Shown here piece after piece: positions 53,991 to 60,592 of a stretch of DNA of 64,000 bases. The DNA is from Treponema phagedenis. Lineage in GTDB: Bacteria > Spirochaetota > Spirochaetia > Treponematales > Treponemataceae. Location: NCBI RefSeq assembly GCF_008153345.1, contig NZ_CP042818.1:1116001-1180000 (forward strand). Direction: 5' to 3'. Both the position numbers and the translations under genes were made by a program. Position 1 is the stretch's first letter; each line of letters begins with the position of its first letter. The notes beneath the pieces are model-generated. The model made no database searches, was not told the DNA's origin, and saw only the letters and a list, made by a program, of their open reading frames with translations.

Positions 53991-54204
53991 AAAACACGGG
54001 GAAACTGTGAAATCGATAGCAGGACAAAAAGAAAGTACTATTGTTGGCATGACACTTAATAATCGTGTTATTATTGATAAATCTTTTTCACAATCTTTTG
54101 GACAACCTTATGGGGATAAAGTATCTTGTACTACAGAAGAGCTTTTAGATAATTTTGTATTTTTATCTGATAATAGCCCCTGCGGGGAATTGGTGGAGTC
54201 GTAA
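53965..54204 (+). CDS. Small protein upstream of the C5 methyltransferase
   Basis: This frame has a TTG start at 53965, or possibly a GTG at 54007. It reads ESTIVGMTLNNRVIIDKSFS and QSFGQPYGDKVSCTTEELLD, and its TAA overlaps the methyltransferase ATG by one base. The start is uncertain and no family is recognised. Coupling to the methyltransferase supports translation. Confidence 0.35.
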   Translation: MKQLIAATKKHGETVKSIAGQKESTIVGMTLNNRVIIDKSFSQSFGQPYGDKVSCTTEELLDNFVFLSDNSPCGELVES

Positions 54205-55163
54205 TGACCTACTTATCTGTATGCAGCGGTATTGAAGCTGCAACAGTCGCATGGGAACCGCTAGGATTTAAACCTGTTGCATTTGCGGAAGTTGAAGAAT
54301 TCCCGTGCGAAGTTTTAAAACAACGTTTTCCGCAAGTGCCTAACTGGGGAGATATCACTAAATATGAGGGGTGGGAAAATGAAGCAGTTGACATTGTGGT
54401 CGGGGGAACTCCTTGCCAATCTTTCTCAATCGCAGGAAAACGAGGAGGCACAAACGATCTTCGAGGACAGCTCATGTATTGCTATTTGGAAATTGTGGGA
54501 AAATATAAACCGAAATGGGTCGTTTGGGAGAATGTGCCCGGAGTATTATCATCGGGTAACGGACTTGATTTTGCAAGCTTCCTCGCTGGTTTGGAAAAAC
54601 TCGGGTATGGGTGGGCGTACAGGGTGCTTGACGCTCAATATTTCGGAGCGCCCCAAAGACGCCGTAGAGTCTTCGTTATCGGACATTCTGATAATAGGAC
54701 AGACCTTGCCGCAAAAGTATTATTTGAGCCAGAAAAACCTAGAACTTCTTTTGAAGCGAGCGAAGATAAGAAAAAAGAAATTACCGGAACGCTTACGACA
54801 GGCTTTGGAGCAAGAGTCTTTGACTGCGATACAATCTTAAACAATCAATTCGCCGTTGAAAGCTATACACTATCTTCTTTTGCTCAATATAAAGAGGGCG
54901 TGGGGACATTGAAAGCAAGCGGCGGAGACTTCGGCGGTGGGAGTGAAACGATAATTAAAGAAGGGAACAGTATACGCCGTCTTACCCCGCTTGAATGTGA
55001 ACGATTACAGGGCTTTCCTGATAATTACACTCAAATTGAATGGAACGGCAAGCCTAAAGACCAATGCCCCGATAGTCATCGTTATAAAGCAATCGGCAAC
55101 AGTATGGCTGTGCCGGTAATGCGGTGGATTGGAGAAAGGATTAAAAGGATAGAGGGAGCATAA
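54204..55163 (+). CDS. Phage DNA cytosine-5 methyltransferase
   Basis: The 319-residue enzyme shows motif I YLSVCSGIEAATVAWEPLG, motif IV with the catalytic Cys VVGGTPCQSFSIAGKRGG near residues 67-84, motif VI WVVWENVPGV, motif VIII YFGAPQRRRRVFVIG, motif IX LTPLECERLQGFPDNYT and motif X YKAIGNSMAVPV. The target-recognition region between VIII and IX is short. No restriction gene adjoins, so it is an orphan, likely protecting phage DNA. Confidence 0.93.
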   Translation: MTYLSVCSGIEAATVAWEPLGFKPVAFAEVEEFPCEVLKQRFPQVPNWGDITKYEGWENEAVDIVVGGTPCQSFSIAGKRGGTNDLRGQLMYCYLEIVGKYKPKWVVWENVPGVLSSGNGLDFASFLAGLEKLGYGWAYRVLDAQYFGAPQRRRRVFVIGHSDNRTDLAAKVLFEPEKPRTSFEASEDKKKEITGTLTTGFGARVFDCDTILNNQFAVESYTLSSFAQYKEGVGTLKASGGDFGGGSETIIKEGNSIRRLTPLECERLQGFPDNYTQIEWNGKPKDQCPDSHRYKAIGNSMAVPVMRWIGERIKRIEGA

Positions 55164-55168
55164 AGCCA

Positions 55169-55465
55169 ATGTCTAATCCAAAAGACCAACGCCGCTGTGC
55201 ACTTGCAACAAGCGGCGGAGTTTGCGAAGTATGCGGGCGGCCTTTGAACGAAGGACAGCCGCAAGGGGCACACCGAATAGGCAACACTAAAGCTAATCGG
55301 GCTAAGTACGGAGATTTTGTAATCGACCACCGCCTGAATATGGGAATGACCTGCTCGCTAAAATGCAATGGCTTATTAGATATAAGCAAAGACACGGGCG
55401 AGGTTGTGAAACTTTGTAAAAAAATATATGAAATAGAATTACAAAAATACGAGGGGCAAAAATGA
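55169..55465 (+). CDS. HNH-like zinc-binding protein
   Basis: The 98-residue protein has a CEVCGRPL knuckle, an AHRIGN motif, VIDHRLNMGMTCSLKCNGLL and a C-terminal helix. The Cys2...H...DH...Cys2 spacing resembles an HNH nuclease with the second Cys pair at CSLKC. It lies five bases after the methyltransferase and overlaps the next gene by four (ATGA). Confidence 0.55.
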   Translation: MSNPKDQRRCALATSGGVCEVCGRPLNEGQPQGAHRIGNTKANRAKYGDFVIDHRLNMGMTCSLKCNGLLDISKDTGEVVKLCKKIYEIELQKYEGQK

Positions 55466-55884
55466 GAGAATCGTTTGTTTTTCACAGTGAATACATCGCA
55501 GATTTACCGGAAGAATACAAGGCGAATTTTGCAATGTATACAATAAGCTATGCTTTAAGTGGAGAAAAACCGCCAATCAGGGAAGGCTCGCTTGAATGGG
55601 CTTTATGGGTAAAAATCGCACGCAGGATAGACCAAGAAAGCGAGAAGTACGAATCGATAAAAGCAAAGCGAGCGGCGGCTTTGGCAAAAGCAAAATTGCT
55701 TATGGAAACATATAACTTAACAACAGCAGATTGTGAATTTGTTTTTGCGGATGTAGTTCGTCCATCAACCCCTCCACATTGGCTAGTTGCAATAACTAAT
55801 ATTATTGAAAAAATAAATAGTTGTATTGTTGTCTATATAAGCTATGGGAAAGCGGACAAGAATTTACAGATAATTTGGAGGTAA
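55462..55884 (+). CDS. DUF6291-like phage protein
   Basis: The 140-residue product resembles the N-terminal domain of the replisome organiser at 50948: FVFHSEYIADLPEEYKANFA, then a GSLEWALWVKIARRIDQESE block. The C-terminus (about 85-140) is different. Its start overlaps the HNH-like gene. It may be a second initiator-type paralogue. Confidence 0.55.
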   Translation: MRESFVFHSEYIADLPEEYKANFAMYTISYALSGEKPPIREGSLEWALWVKIARRIDQESEKYESIKAKRAAALAKAKLLMETYNLTTADCEFVFADVVRPSTPPHWLVAITNIIEKINSCIVVYISYGKADKNLQIIWR

Positions 55885-55887
55885 TCA

Positions 55888-56081
55888 ATGAAGAATGAAT
55901 TTGACATTAAAACTTTTATCGATTTAGTAAAAGACATGCGGCGGTTACAAAAACAGCATACTCTTCAAAAGATGTAATGGTCTTATTTCAGGCAAAAGAG
56001 ATTGAAAAAAAAGTAGACGCCATGTTGACAGGGGCTGATAAATTCTATAAAAATTATGAAGCCCCTAAAAATGAATTATAA
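55888..56081 (+). pseudogene. Small helical phage protein, frameshifted
   Basis: ATG 55888 opens MKNEFDIKTFIDLVKDMR, after which a shift near 55940 is needed to reach AVTKTAYSSKDVMVLFQAKE followed by IEKKVDAMLTGADKF. Together they form a typical phage small helical protein of about 65 residues (LVKxMR ... SKDVxxxxxLEKxVDxxL). The first frame stops at 55977. Confidence 0.55.
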
Positions 56082-56093
56082 AAGGAGTAATAG

Positions 56094-56237
56094 ATGAGTG
56101 CTTTTAATAATGAAATAAGGATGAGAACAGAAGCGGAGAGCATTAGGCTTTTAATTAAAACAAAAGACGAAAGCCCATTTGTGCACAGCAAACAAAAATT
56201 GAATGGACAGACACAACATGGAATCCCGTTTTTTTAA
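56094..56237 (+). pseudogene. 5' remnant of a third LRR cassette
   Basis: ATG 56094, after AAGGAG, reads MSAFNNEIRMRTEAESIRLL, which matches the start of the LRR proteins (MSTEFNNEIKMRTTAIWVGF, RMRTNAGSIKLRVTTKDGSP). After IKTKDESPF it runs into the unrelated DUF5131 remnant and stops at 56237. The LRR body is lost. Confidence 0.65.
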
Positions 56238-56322
56238 ACAACGTGGCGGCGTGAATAAAAAGAAAAACGGGCGGGAACTAAACGGGCAGACGTATTCCGA
56301 AATGCCGCAATATGTGCTATAA
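56195..56322 (+). pseudogene. Internally deleted DUF5131 (phage Gp37/Gp68) gene scar
   Basis: One frame reads KIEWTDTTWNPV, the hallmark opening of DUF5131 proteins. A second frame starting a few bases later reads FFKQRGGVNKKKNGRELNGQ and TYSEMPQYVL, matching the family's C-terminal end (...GGxxKKxxGRxLDGxxxxExP). The roughly 200-residue middle is gone and the two ends are fused. Recognition rests on these two motifs. Confidence 0.55.
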
Positions 56323-56416
56323 TCTGCTGTAAAACAAACGGTAAAAAGAGGAAATAGAAAAAAAATCTTCCTTTATAAAATATATGACCACTACTTCTAG
56401 TATTTTTTCAAAACTA

Positions 56417-56606
56417 GTATAACGTTTTTTTAATAAGTCGATTAAATTTTTTTAATACATCTTATCAAAAACGTAAAAAGTTTTATAAAAAAGAGCTCGA
56501 CACGGCGCAACGGTGAGCAATTTACCATAGTAATGCTTAAATCCGCAGCCTCTTATTGTTGATACTCCAATTTTTATAACAGGAAGTTAATTACAAAACG
56601 CTATAC
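56417..56606. repeat. Complete IS630-related MITE, 190 bp
   Basis: The left end GTATAACGTTTT and, read inward, the right end GTATAGCGTTTT are flanked on both sides by TA (56415-56416, 56607-56608). These ends match those of the full IS630 at 12656-13935. The interior has no open frame. It shares its first 85 bp with the copy at 42283 and its last 110 bp with the copies at 9770 and 22736. It lies immediately upstream of the adenine methyltransferase gene. Confidence 0.8.
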
Positions 56607-56638
56607 TAGTATATAATATGTTTTGGGACGTAATAGAT

Positions 56639-57790
56639 ATGGCAAACAACAAAGCATTGCACGCTGCCAATAGAGCAAAAAATGATGAGTTTTATACGCA
56701 GCTTTCTGATATTGAAAATGAACTGCGGCACTACGTAGAACACTTTAAAGGCAAAATAATTTATTGCAATTGTGATGATCCGCGTATCAGCAACTTCTTC
56801 AAGTATTTTTATTTGAACTTTGAACATTTCGGGTTGAAAAGTCTTATAACCACTTGTTATAAAAACCAAGACATTGACCTGTTTTCGCAGAATGCGGCAG
56901 AAAAAGCTGTATGGATAGAATACAAAGGTGGTGGTAATATCAACAACTTTGACAATATAGAAGTAAAAAAACTGCAAGGAGACGGCGATTTTAGAAGTTC
57001 TGAATGTGTAGAGCTTTTAAAAAAAGCCGATATTGTAATTACCAACCCCCCATTTAGCCTGTTCAGGGAATATGTTGCCCAACTCGTGGAATACAAAAAA
57101 AAATTTGTCATCATCGGAAATAAAAATGCTATTACCTACAAGGAGATTTTTCCGCTTATCGCGGGAAATAAGTTGTGGATGGGTGTAATGCCTATGGGCT
57201 TTGATATACTTTTTGATGTTCCTCAAGAGAAACAAGCAGAACTTCTTGAAGGGAAACCAGGCAGTAAATATAAAATTGTTAATGGGGTGGTTAAAGCTAG
57301 ATCTACCGGATGTTGGTTTACTAACCTTGACCACAAAAAACGGCACGAGGAACTTGTTTTGTACAGAAACTATAGCCCAGAAGTCTACCCGACATACGAT
57401 AACTACGATGCAATCAACGTAGATAAAGTAGCCGACATCCCCTGCGACTACTACGGCGTTATGGGGGTACCGATCACGTTTTTAGATAAATATAATCCTG
57501 AACAATTTGAGATAGTTGCTTTTAGAAAAGGAAATGATGGCAAAGACCTTATCTATTCTTTAACCAGAAATGAAGGAGAGGTAAGAGAAGAGAAGAGAAG
57601 AGAAGAGAAGAGAAGAGAAGAGAAGAGAAGAGAAGAGAAGAGAAGAGAAGACAGCCTTACTTCAGGATACTCGTACAACGAATTACGAAACCAATTCTCG
57701 GGAAATGACCGAGCGACCGTTAGTGGAAAACTTGTATATGCAAGAATATTTATCAGGCGAGTCTGCTACAGCAATTCAGGGAATGATTAA
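56639..57790 (+). CDS. EcoRI-family adenine-N6 DNA methyltransferase with an internal 5-bp repeat tract
   Basis: The product of about 383 residues has the N-terminal signature ALHAANRAKNDEFYTQLSDI, the AdoMet/catalytic NPPF motif ADIVITNPPFSLFREY near residue 137 and the later GNKNAITYKEIFPLI and ARSTGCWFTNLDHKKR blocks of EcoRI-type methylases. The open frame extends to ATG 56618, but ATG 56639 (MANNKALHAANRAKNDEFYT) matches the family. A 69-bp tract of AAGAG repeats (57583-57651) encodes REEKR repeats; after it the current frame ends at 57790. The frame reached by one extra repeat runs to 57869 and ends KINGKITYARITIRKIKKNE, which looks like the native C-terminus. Confidence 0.85.
   Translation: MANNKALHAANRAKNDEFYTQLSDIENELRHYVEHFKGKIIYCNCDDPRISNFFKYFYLNFEHFGLKSLITTCYKNQDIDLFSQNAAEKAVWIEYKGGGNINNFDNIEVKKLQGDGDFRSSECVELLKKADIVITNPPFSLFREYVAQLVEYKKKFVIIGNKNAITYKEIFPLIAGNKLWMGVMPMGFDILFDVPQEKQAELLEGKPGSKYKIVNGVVKARSTGCWFTNLDHKKRHEELVLYRNYSPEVYPTYDNYDAINVDKVADIPCDYYGVMGVPITFLDKYNPEQFEIVAFRKGNDGKDLIYSLTRNEGEVREEKRREEKRREEKRREEKRREDSLTSGYSYNELRNQFSGNDRATVSGKLVYARIFIRRVCYSNSGND
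57583..57651 (+). repeat. Pentanucleotide AAGAG tract, 13.8 copies
   Basis: The tract is perfect over 69 bp within the methyltransferase coding region. Because five and three are coprime, all three frames are open through it and encode the same REEKR cycle, so gain or loss of one unit shifts only the downstream C-terminus. The three resulting stops are at about 57709, 57790 (present state) and 57869. Confidence 0.95.
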
Positions 57791-57907
57791 AAATGCGGAG
57801 GGAAAAATAAACGGCAAAATAACGTATGCAAGAATTACTATCCGTAAAATAAAAAAGAATGAAAAATAGACTTATAAACAACCATAAAAATATAAGGAGT
57901 TTTATTT

Positions 57908-58306
57908 ATGACAGACTTAAACAAAGTAATGTTAGTTGGGCGGCTTGTCCGAGACATTGAGCTACGCTATACGGCTTCAGGAGCAGCCGTAGGGAATATC
58001 AGTCTTGCGGTTAATCAAAGCCGCAAGGTTGGCAATGAGTGGCAAAACGAAGTAAGCTTTTTTGATTGCCGGTTATGGGGTAAAACGGCAGAAAGCCTTC
58101 AGCAGTATTTAACGAAGGGCAAACAGATTGCAATTGAAGGCTCACTGAAACAAGAGCGATGGGAAAAGGACGGGAAGACACAAAGCCGCGTAATCATTGA
58201 TGTTCAGTTTGTGCAGCTATTGGGAGGCAATGAGAGAGCAAGCGGAAACTCGGGCGGGGTGTTAGGTAATTACAATGCGGCTGATGAAGAGGCTATACCA
58301 TTTTAG
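57908..58306 (+). CDS. ssb: Phage single-stranded DNA-binding protein
   Basis: The 132-residue OB-fold protein starts DLNKVMLVGRLVRDIELRYT, continues VSFFDCRLWGKTAESLQQYL and KGKQIAIEGSLKQERWEKDG, and ends in the acidic tip EEAIPF that binds partner proteins. It follows the methyltransferase; AAGGAG lies ahead of ATG 57908. Confidence 0.95.
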   Translation: MTDLNKVMLVGRLVRDIELRYTASGAAVGNISLAVNQSRKVGNEWQNEVSFFDCRLWGKTAESLQQYLTKGKQIAIEGSLKQERWEKDGKTQSRVIIDVQFVQLLGGNERASGNSGGVLGNYNAADEEAIPF

Positions 58307-58324
58307 TTTTTAGGAGGAATGAAA

Positions 58325-58765
58325 ATGGATTTAACAAAAAAGATTGACGATTTAATCGCGGCAAATGATGAGTCGGGATTGGATGCGATTATCAAAGAAC
58401 ATGGCGGATATATTTTTAAAACGGAGTACCTTGGTTTTACGAGTAATCACGGACTTATGGGAGAGTATTTTTACAGCAATTCTTTTGAAGAAGCCGTGGG
58501 AAAAACAAAGGAATATTTAAGTATTCCCTTACAAAAAAAAGAAGATGGACTTTCAATATCTCTTGAATTAATAACTAAGTTTTTAAATGGCGGATTAGAA
58601 TACGGCGCAAATATCTTTTCTAAAAAACAAACAGGGAAGGGAATCACCTCAACTTGCAACTTAAGCGATTGCAGTAATTTTGAAGAAATTAAACGAGGAG
58701 CTGAAATGCTATCAGAAAATGATTTGCTGCGTTTTAAAAACCGCATTGAGGAAGTTTTAATGTAG
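58325..58765 (+). CDS. Hypothetical phage protein (147 residues)
   Basis: It begins MDLTKKIDDLIAANDESGLD with GYIFKTEYLGFTSNHGLMGE and ends SENDLLRFKNRIEEVLM. AGGAGG is at proper distance from ATG 58325, whereas the ATG at 58319 is too close. It lies 18 bases after ssb. A C-terminal remnant of a paralogue sits at 43124. The function is unknown. Confidence 0.6.
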   Translation: MDLTKKIDDLIAANDESGLDAIIKEHGGYIFKTEYLGFTSNHGLMGEYFYSNSFEEAVGKTKEYLSIPLQKKEDGLSISLELITKFLNGGLEYGANIFSKKQTGKGITSTCNLSDCSNFEEIKRGAEMLSENDLLRFKNRIEEVLM

Positions 58766-59039
58766 GAGAAGGAGGCAAGATGTTACATCAAAGACCGGAA
58801 TATACGAGTACTTAATTGACGGCAAAGAAAAGCACCTAAGTATTCGCATCTTTAGCGACAATATGAAACGAGAAGCCTATGAGCGACAGCAAGGGACTTG
58901 CTCTGCCTGTAACCAACATTTTGAACTGCACGAAATGGAAGCTGACCACATTACGCCATGGAGCAGTGGTGGTAAAACCATTTCAGAAAATTGCCAAATG
59001 CTTTGCAAACATTGCAACAGAGTAAAAAGCGGAAAGTAG
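58764..59039 (+). pseudogene. 5'-truncated HNH endonuclease domain
   Basis: An open frame without a start codon reads KTGIYEYLIDGKEKHLSIRI, then CSACNQHFELHEMEADHITP and WSSGGKTISENCQMLCKHCN. This is a complete HNH zinc-finger domain as at the C-terminus of DUF262-type or McrA-like proteins. Only the internal ATG 58862 could start it, without a ribosome-binding site. The N-terminal part of the gene appears to be lost. Confidence 0.7.
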
Positions 59040-59109
59040 CAAGGTTTTAATGCCCAGTGATAAATTTTGTCAATATAATTATAACTAATGCTATTTACAT
59101 TTCATCCGC

Positions 59110-59137
59110 TTGCAATTATTTTTAATTTGTCTATACT
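59110..59137 (+). promoter_or_regulatory. Possible promoter for the packaging genes
   Basis: TTGCAA (59110-59115) and TATACT (59132-59137), 16 bp apart, lie in the only gap of about 200 bp within the phage cluster, ahead of the small genes leading to terminase. Weak evidence. Confidence 0.35.
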
Positions 59138-59250
59138 ATAAAAAGTATTATTTAAATTCTTGAGAGTAACCTAGCCGTGCCCTCAATGAACATTCTTAAG
59201 CGTCTTGTCTTTTTTTAATAAGGACAAGGTTTGTTCATTTTTTGGGAAGT

Positions 59251-59502
59251 ATGCTGGGGGAGAAACAAGAACACTGTTCAAATTTACAACACGCCAAAAA
59301 CGCCAAATGCGAATCTGAAATCCACGACTTTATTGACTCCCTTTGTAAAGAGAGCTTTTACGGGGAACTCATCTTTTATTTTCAAAAAGGAAATATTGAA
59401 TATTGCCGCACGGTTTCACGTATTCCAAAAAATGAAATAATAAAAAAAGTACAATCTCAACAAAAGAAAAAGACCTCCACTTGCAAGGAGGTGAATAAAT
59501 GA
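59251..59502 (+). CDS. Small hypothetical phage protein
   Basis: The frame opens with ATG 59251, or TTG 59242, and encodes MLGEKQEHCSNLQHAKNAKC and SEIHDFIDSLCKESFYGELI, with a basic Lys/Gln-rich end. It overlaps the next start by four bases (ATGA), implying coupled translation into the packaging genes. No family is recognised. Confidence 0.5.
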   Translation: MLGEKQEHCSNLQHAKNAKCESEIHDFIDSLCKESFYGELIFYFQKGNIEYCRTVSRIPKNEIIKKVQSQQKKKTSTCKEVNK

Positions 59503-59690
59503 TTGTCTGCCCTTCATGCAAGAAGCCTGTCAAATATATTGCCTCAAAAGATAACACTATTCTCATCGTAAACGCCGAATTAAAAACGCTAGTCAATGAG
59601 CGCGGGCGATTTATTCAAGGATATGAACTGCATGAATGTCCTTGTGAAGTTGCAGCAAAAACAATACCGACAGCGGAGGCGCAAGCATGA
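59499..59690 (+). CDS. Small zinc-ribbon phage protein
   Basis: The 63-residue product has CPSCKKPVKYIASKDN at the N-terminus and HECPCEVA near the end, a treble-clef-like CxxC...CxC zinc site. It lies between an unknown small gene and the terminase small subunit, with four-base overlaps on both sides. AGGAGGTG precedes ATG 59499. Com-like translational regulation or terminase cofactor roles are guesses. Confidence 0.6.
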   Translation: MIVCPSCKKPVKYIASKDNTILIVNAELKTLVNERGRFIQGYELHECPCEVAAKTIPTAEAQA

Positions 59691-60484
59691 AAAAAGAAAA
59701 AGAAACTCCACCTGAAAAAAAGCCGAAAGAAAAACTAAAAAAGACAACCGCTGCAAAAACAAGCGCCGCAAAAAAGAGCGTAAAAAAAGAAGCATCGCTT
59801 TCGAAAAACGACGTGCTTATCAGTATGGAAACGTTTGATGTCGGCGATGCAAAAATAACCGAAAAAGAAAAGCGGTTTGTGTTCTGGTATACCTATCCCG
59901 GAAGCGATGCCTTTATGGTGCAAGCCCGCGCTGCAGAGCTGGCGGGTTATAAAAGCCCAACGAGTGAAGGCTATCGCTTGCGCAAAAAAGATACTGTTGC
60001 AAAGGCAATCCGGTATGTATTAGACACCAACATAAAAAAAGACCTCGATGAAGAATATTATAAAATACTCGAACTAAAAAAAAGGCGTATTCATTATGAC
60101 TTAGCTGATTATGTAAAGAAAGAACAAAAGACAATTATAACCAAAGAGGGTATCGAAAAAATAATTGAAATTGAAGAGCTGAAAGATTTACAAGACCTTA
60201 CCCCGCAGCAGCGGCAGGTAATTGACGGACTGGACCTTAAGGGCGGCAACAATACATGGGTGTATATTTTCGCCGATCGGGATAAAGCAATGGCGGATAT
60301 TATTCGCATCCGTGAAAAGCTTTTTGAGCGAGAGCAAGGCGATGAAGGGGATAATATTGAGTTTGTTGCGGAGATTATCAAAGAGGGCTTGGCGTTAAAA
60401 GTTTCCGCACGTAATAAAAAGCGCGCAATAAGCGAATCGGCCGACTTTCTCGAGCTGAGCAATGAGGGCAGCGAGGAGTTTTAA
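59687..60484 (+). CDS. Phage terminase small subunit
   Basis: The 265-residue protein has a Lys/Ala/Pro-rich N-terminal tail (about 1-45), a helix-turn-helix region (KEKRFVFWYTYPGSDAFMVQ, AAELAGYKSPTSEGYRL) and a helical oligomerisation part. It recognises packaging DNA together with the large subunit encoded 109 bp downstream. Position and HTH pattern support the call. ATG 59687 overlaps the previous stop by four. Confidence 0.72.
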   Translation: MKKEKETPPEKKPKEKLKKTTAAKTSAAKKSVKKEASLSKNDVLISMETFDVGDAKITEKEKRFVFWYTYPGSDAFMVQARAAELAGYKSPTSEGYRLRKKDTVAKAIRYVLDTNIKKDLDEEYYKILELKKRRIHYDLADYVKKEQKTIITKEGIEKIIEIEELKDLQDLTPQQRQVIDGLDLKGGNNTWVYIFADRDKAMADIIRIREKLFEREQGDEGDNIEFVAEIIKEGLALKVSARNKKRAISESADFLELSNEGSEEF

Positions 60485-60485
60485 A

Positions 60486-60590
60486 ATGATGAAAAGAGCC
60501 TATTTACGCCTATATTCGCCTATATTTTTGCCGTTTTTTACCCTCTTTTTTCTGTTTTGTGCCGCACAATTGCAGGCGGCGGAGGTATAA
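60486..60590 (+). CDS. Possible small membrane peptide between the terminase genes
   Basis: Two consecutive ATGs (60486 and 60489) open a 34-residue frame, MMKRAYLRLYSPIFLPFFTL then FFLFCAAQLQAAEV, a signal-peptide or single-TM pattern. No strong ribosome-binding site is visible. It fills the gap between the terminase subunits; it may be real or chance. Confidence 0.3.
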   Translation: MMKRAYLRLYSPIFLPFFTLFFLFCAAQLQAAEV

Positions 60591-60592
60591 AA

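Noticed and set aside
54364-54840. 158-codon plus-strand ORF within the C5 methyltransferase
   Set aside because: It overlaps conserved methyltransferase motifs in another frame and has no family resemblance.
54204-57869. Restriction-modification systems
   Set aside because: Both methyltransferases lack an adjoining restriction endonuclease; the small HNH proteins nearby are not convincing partners.
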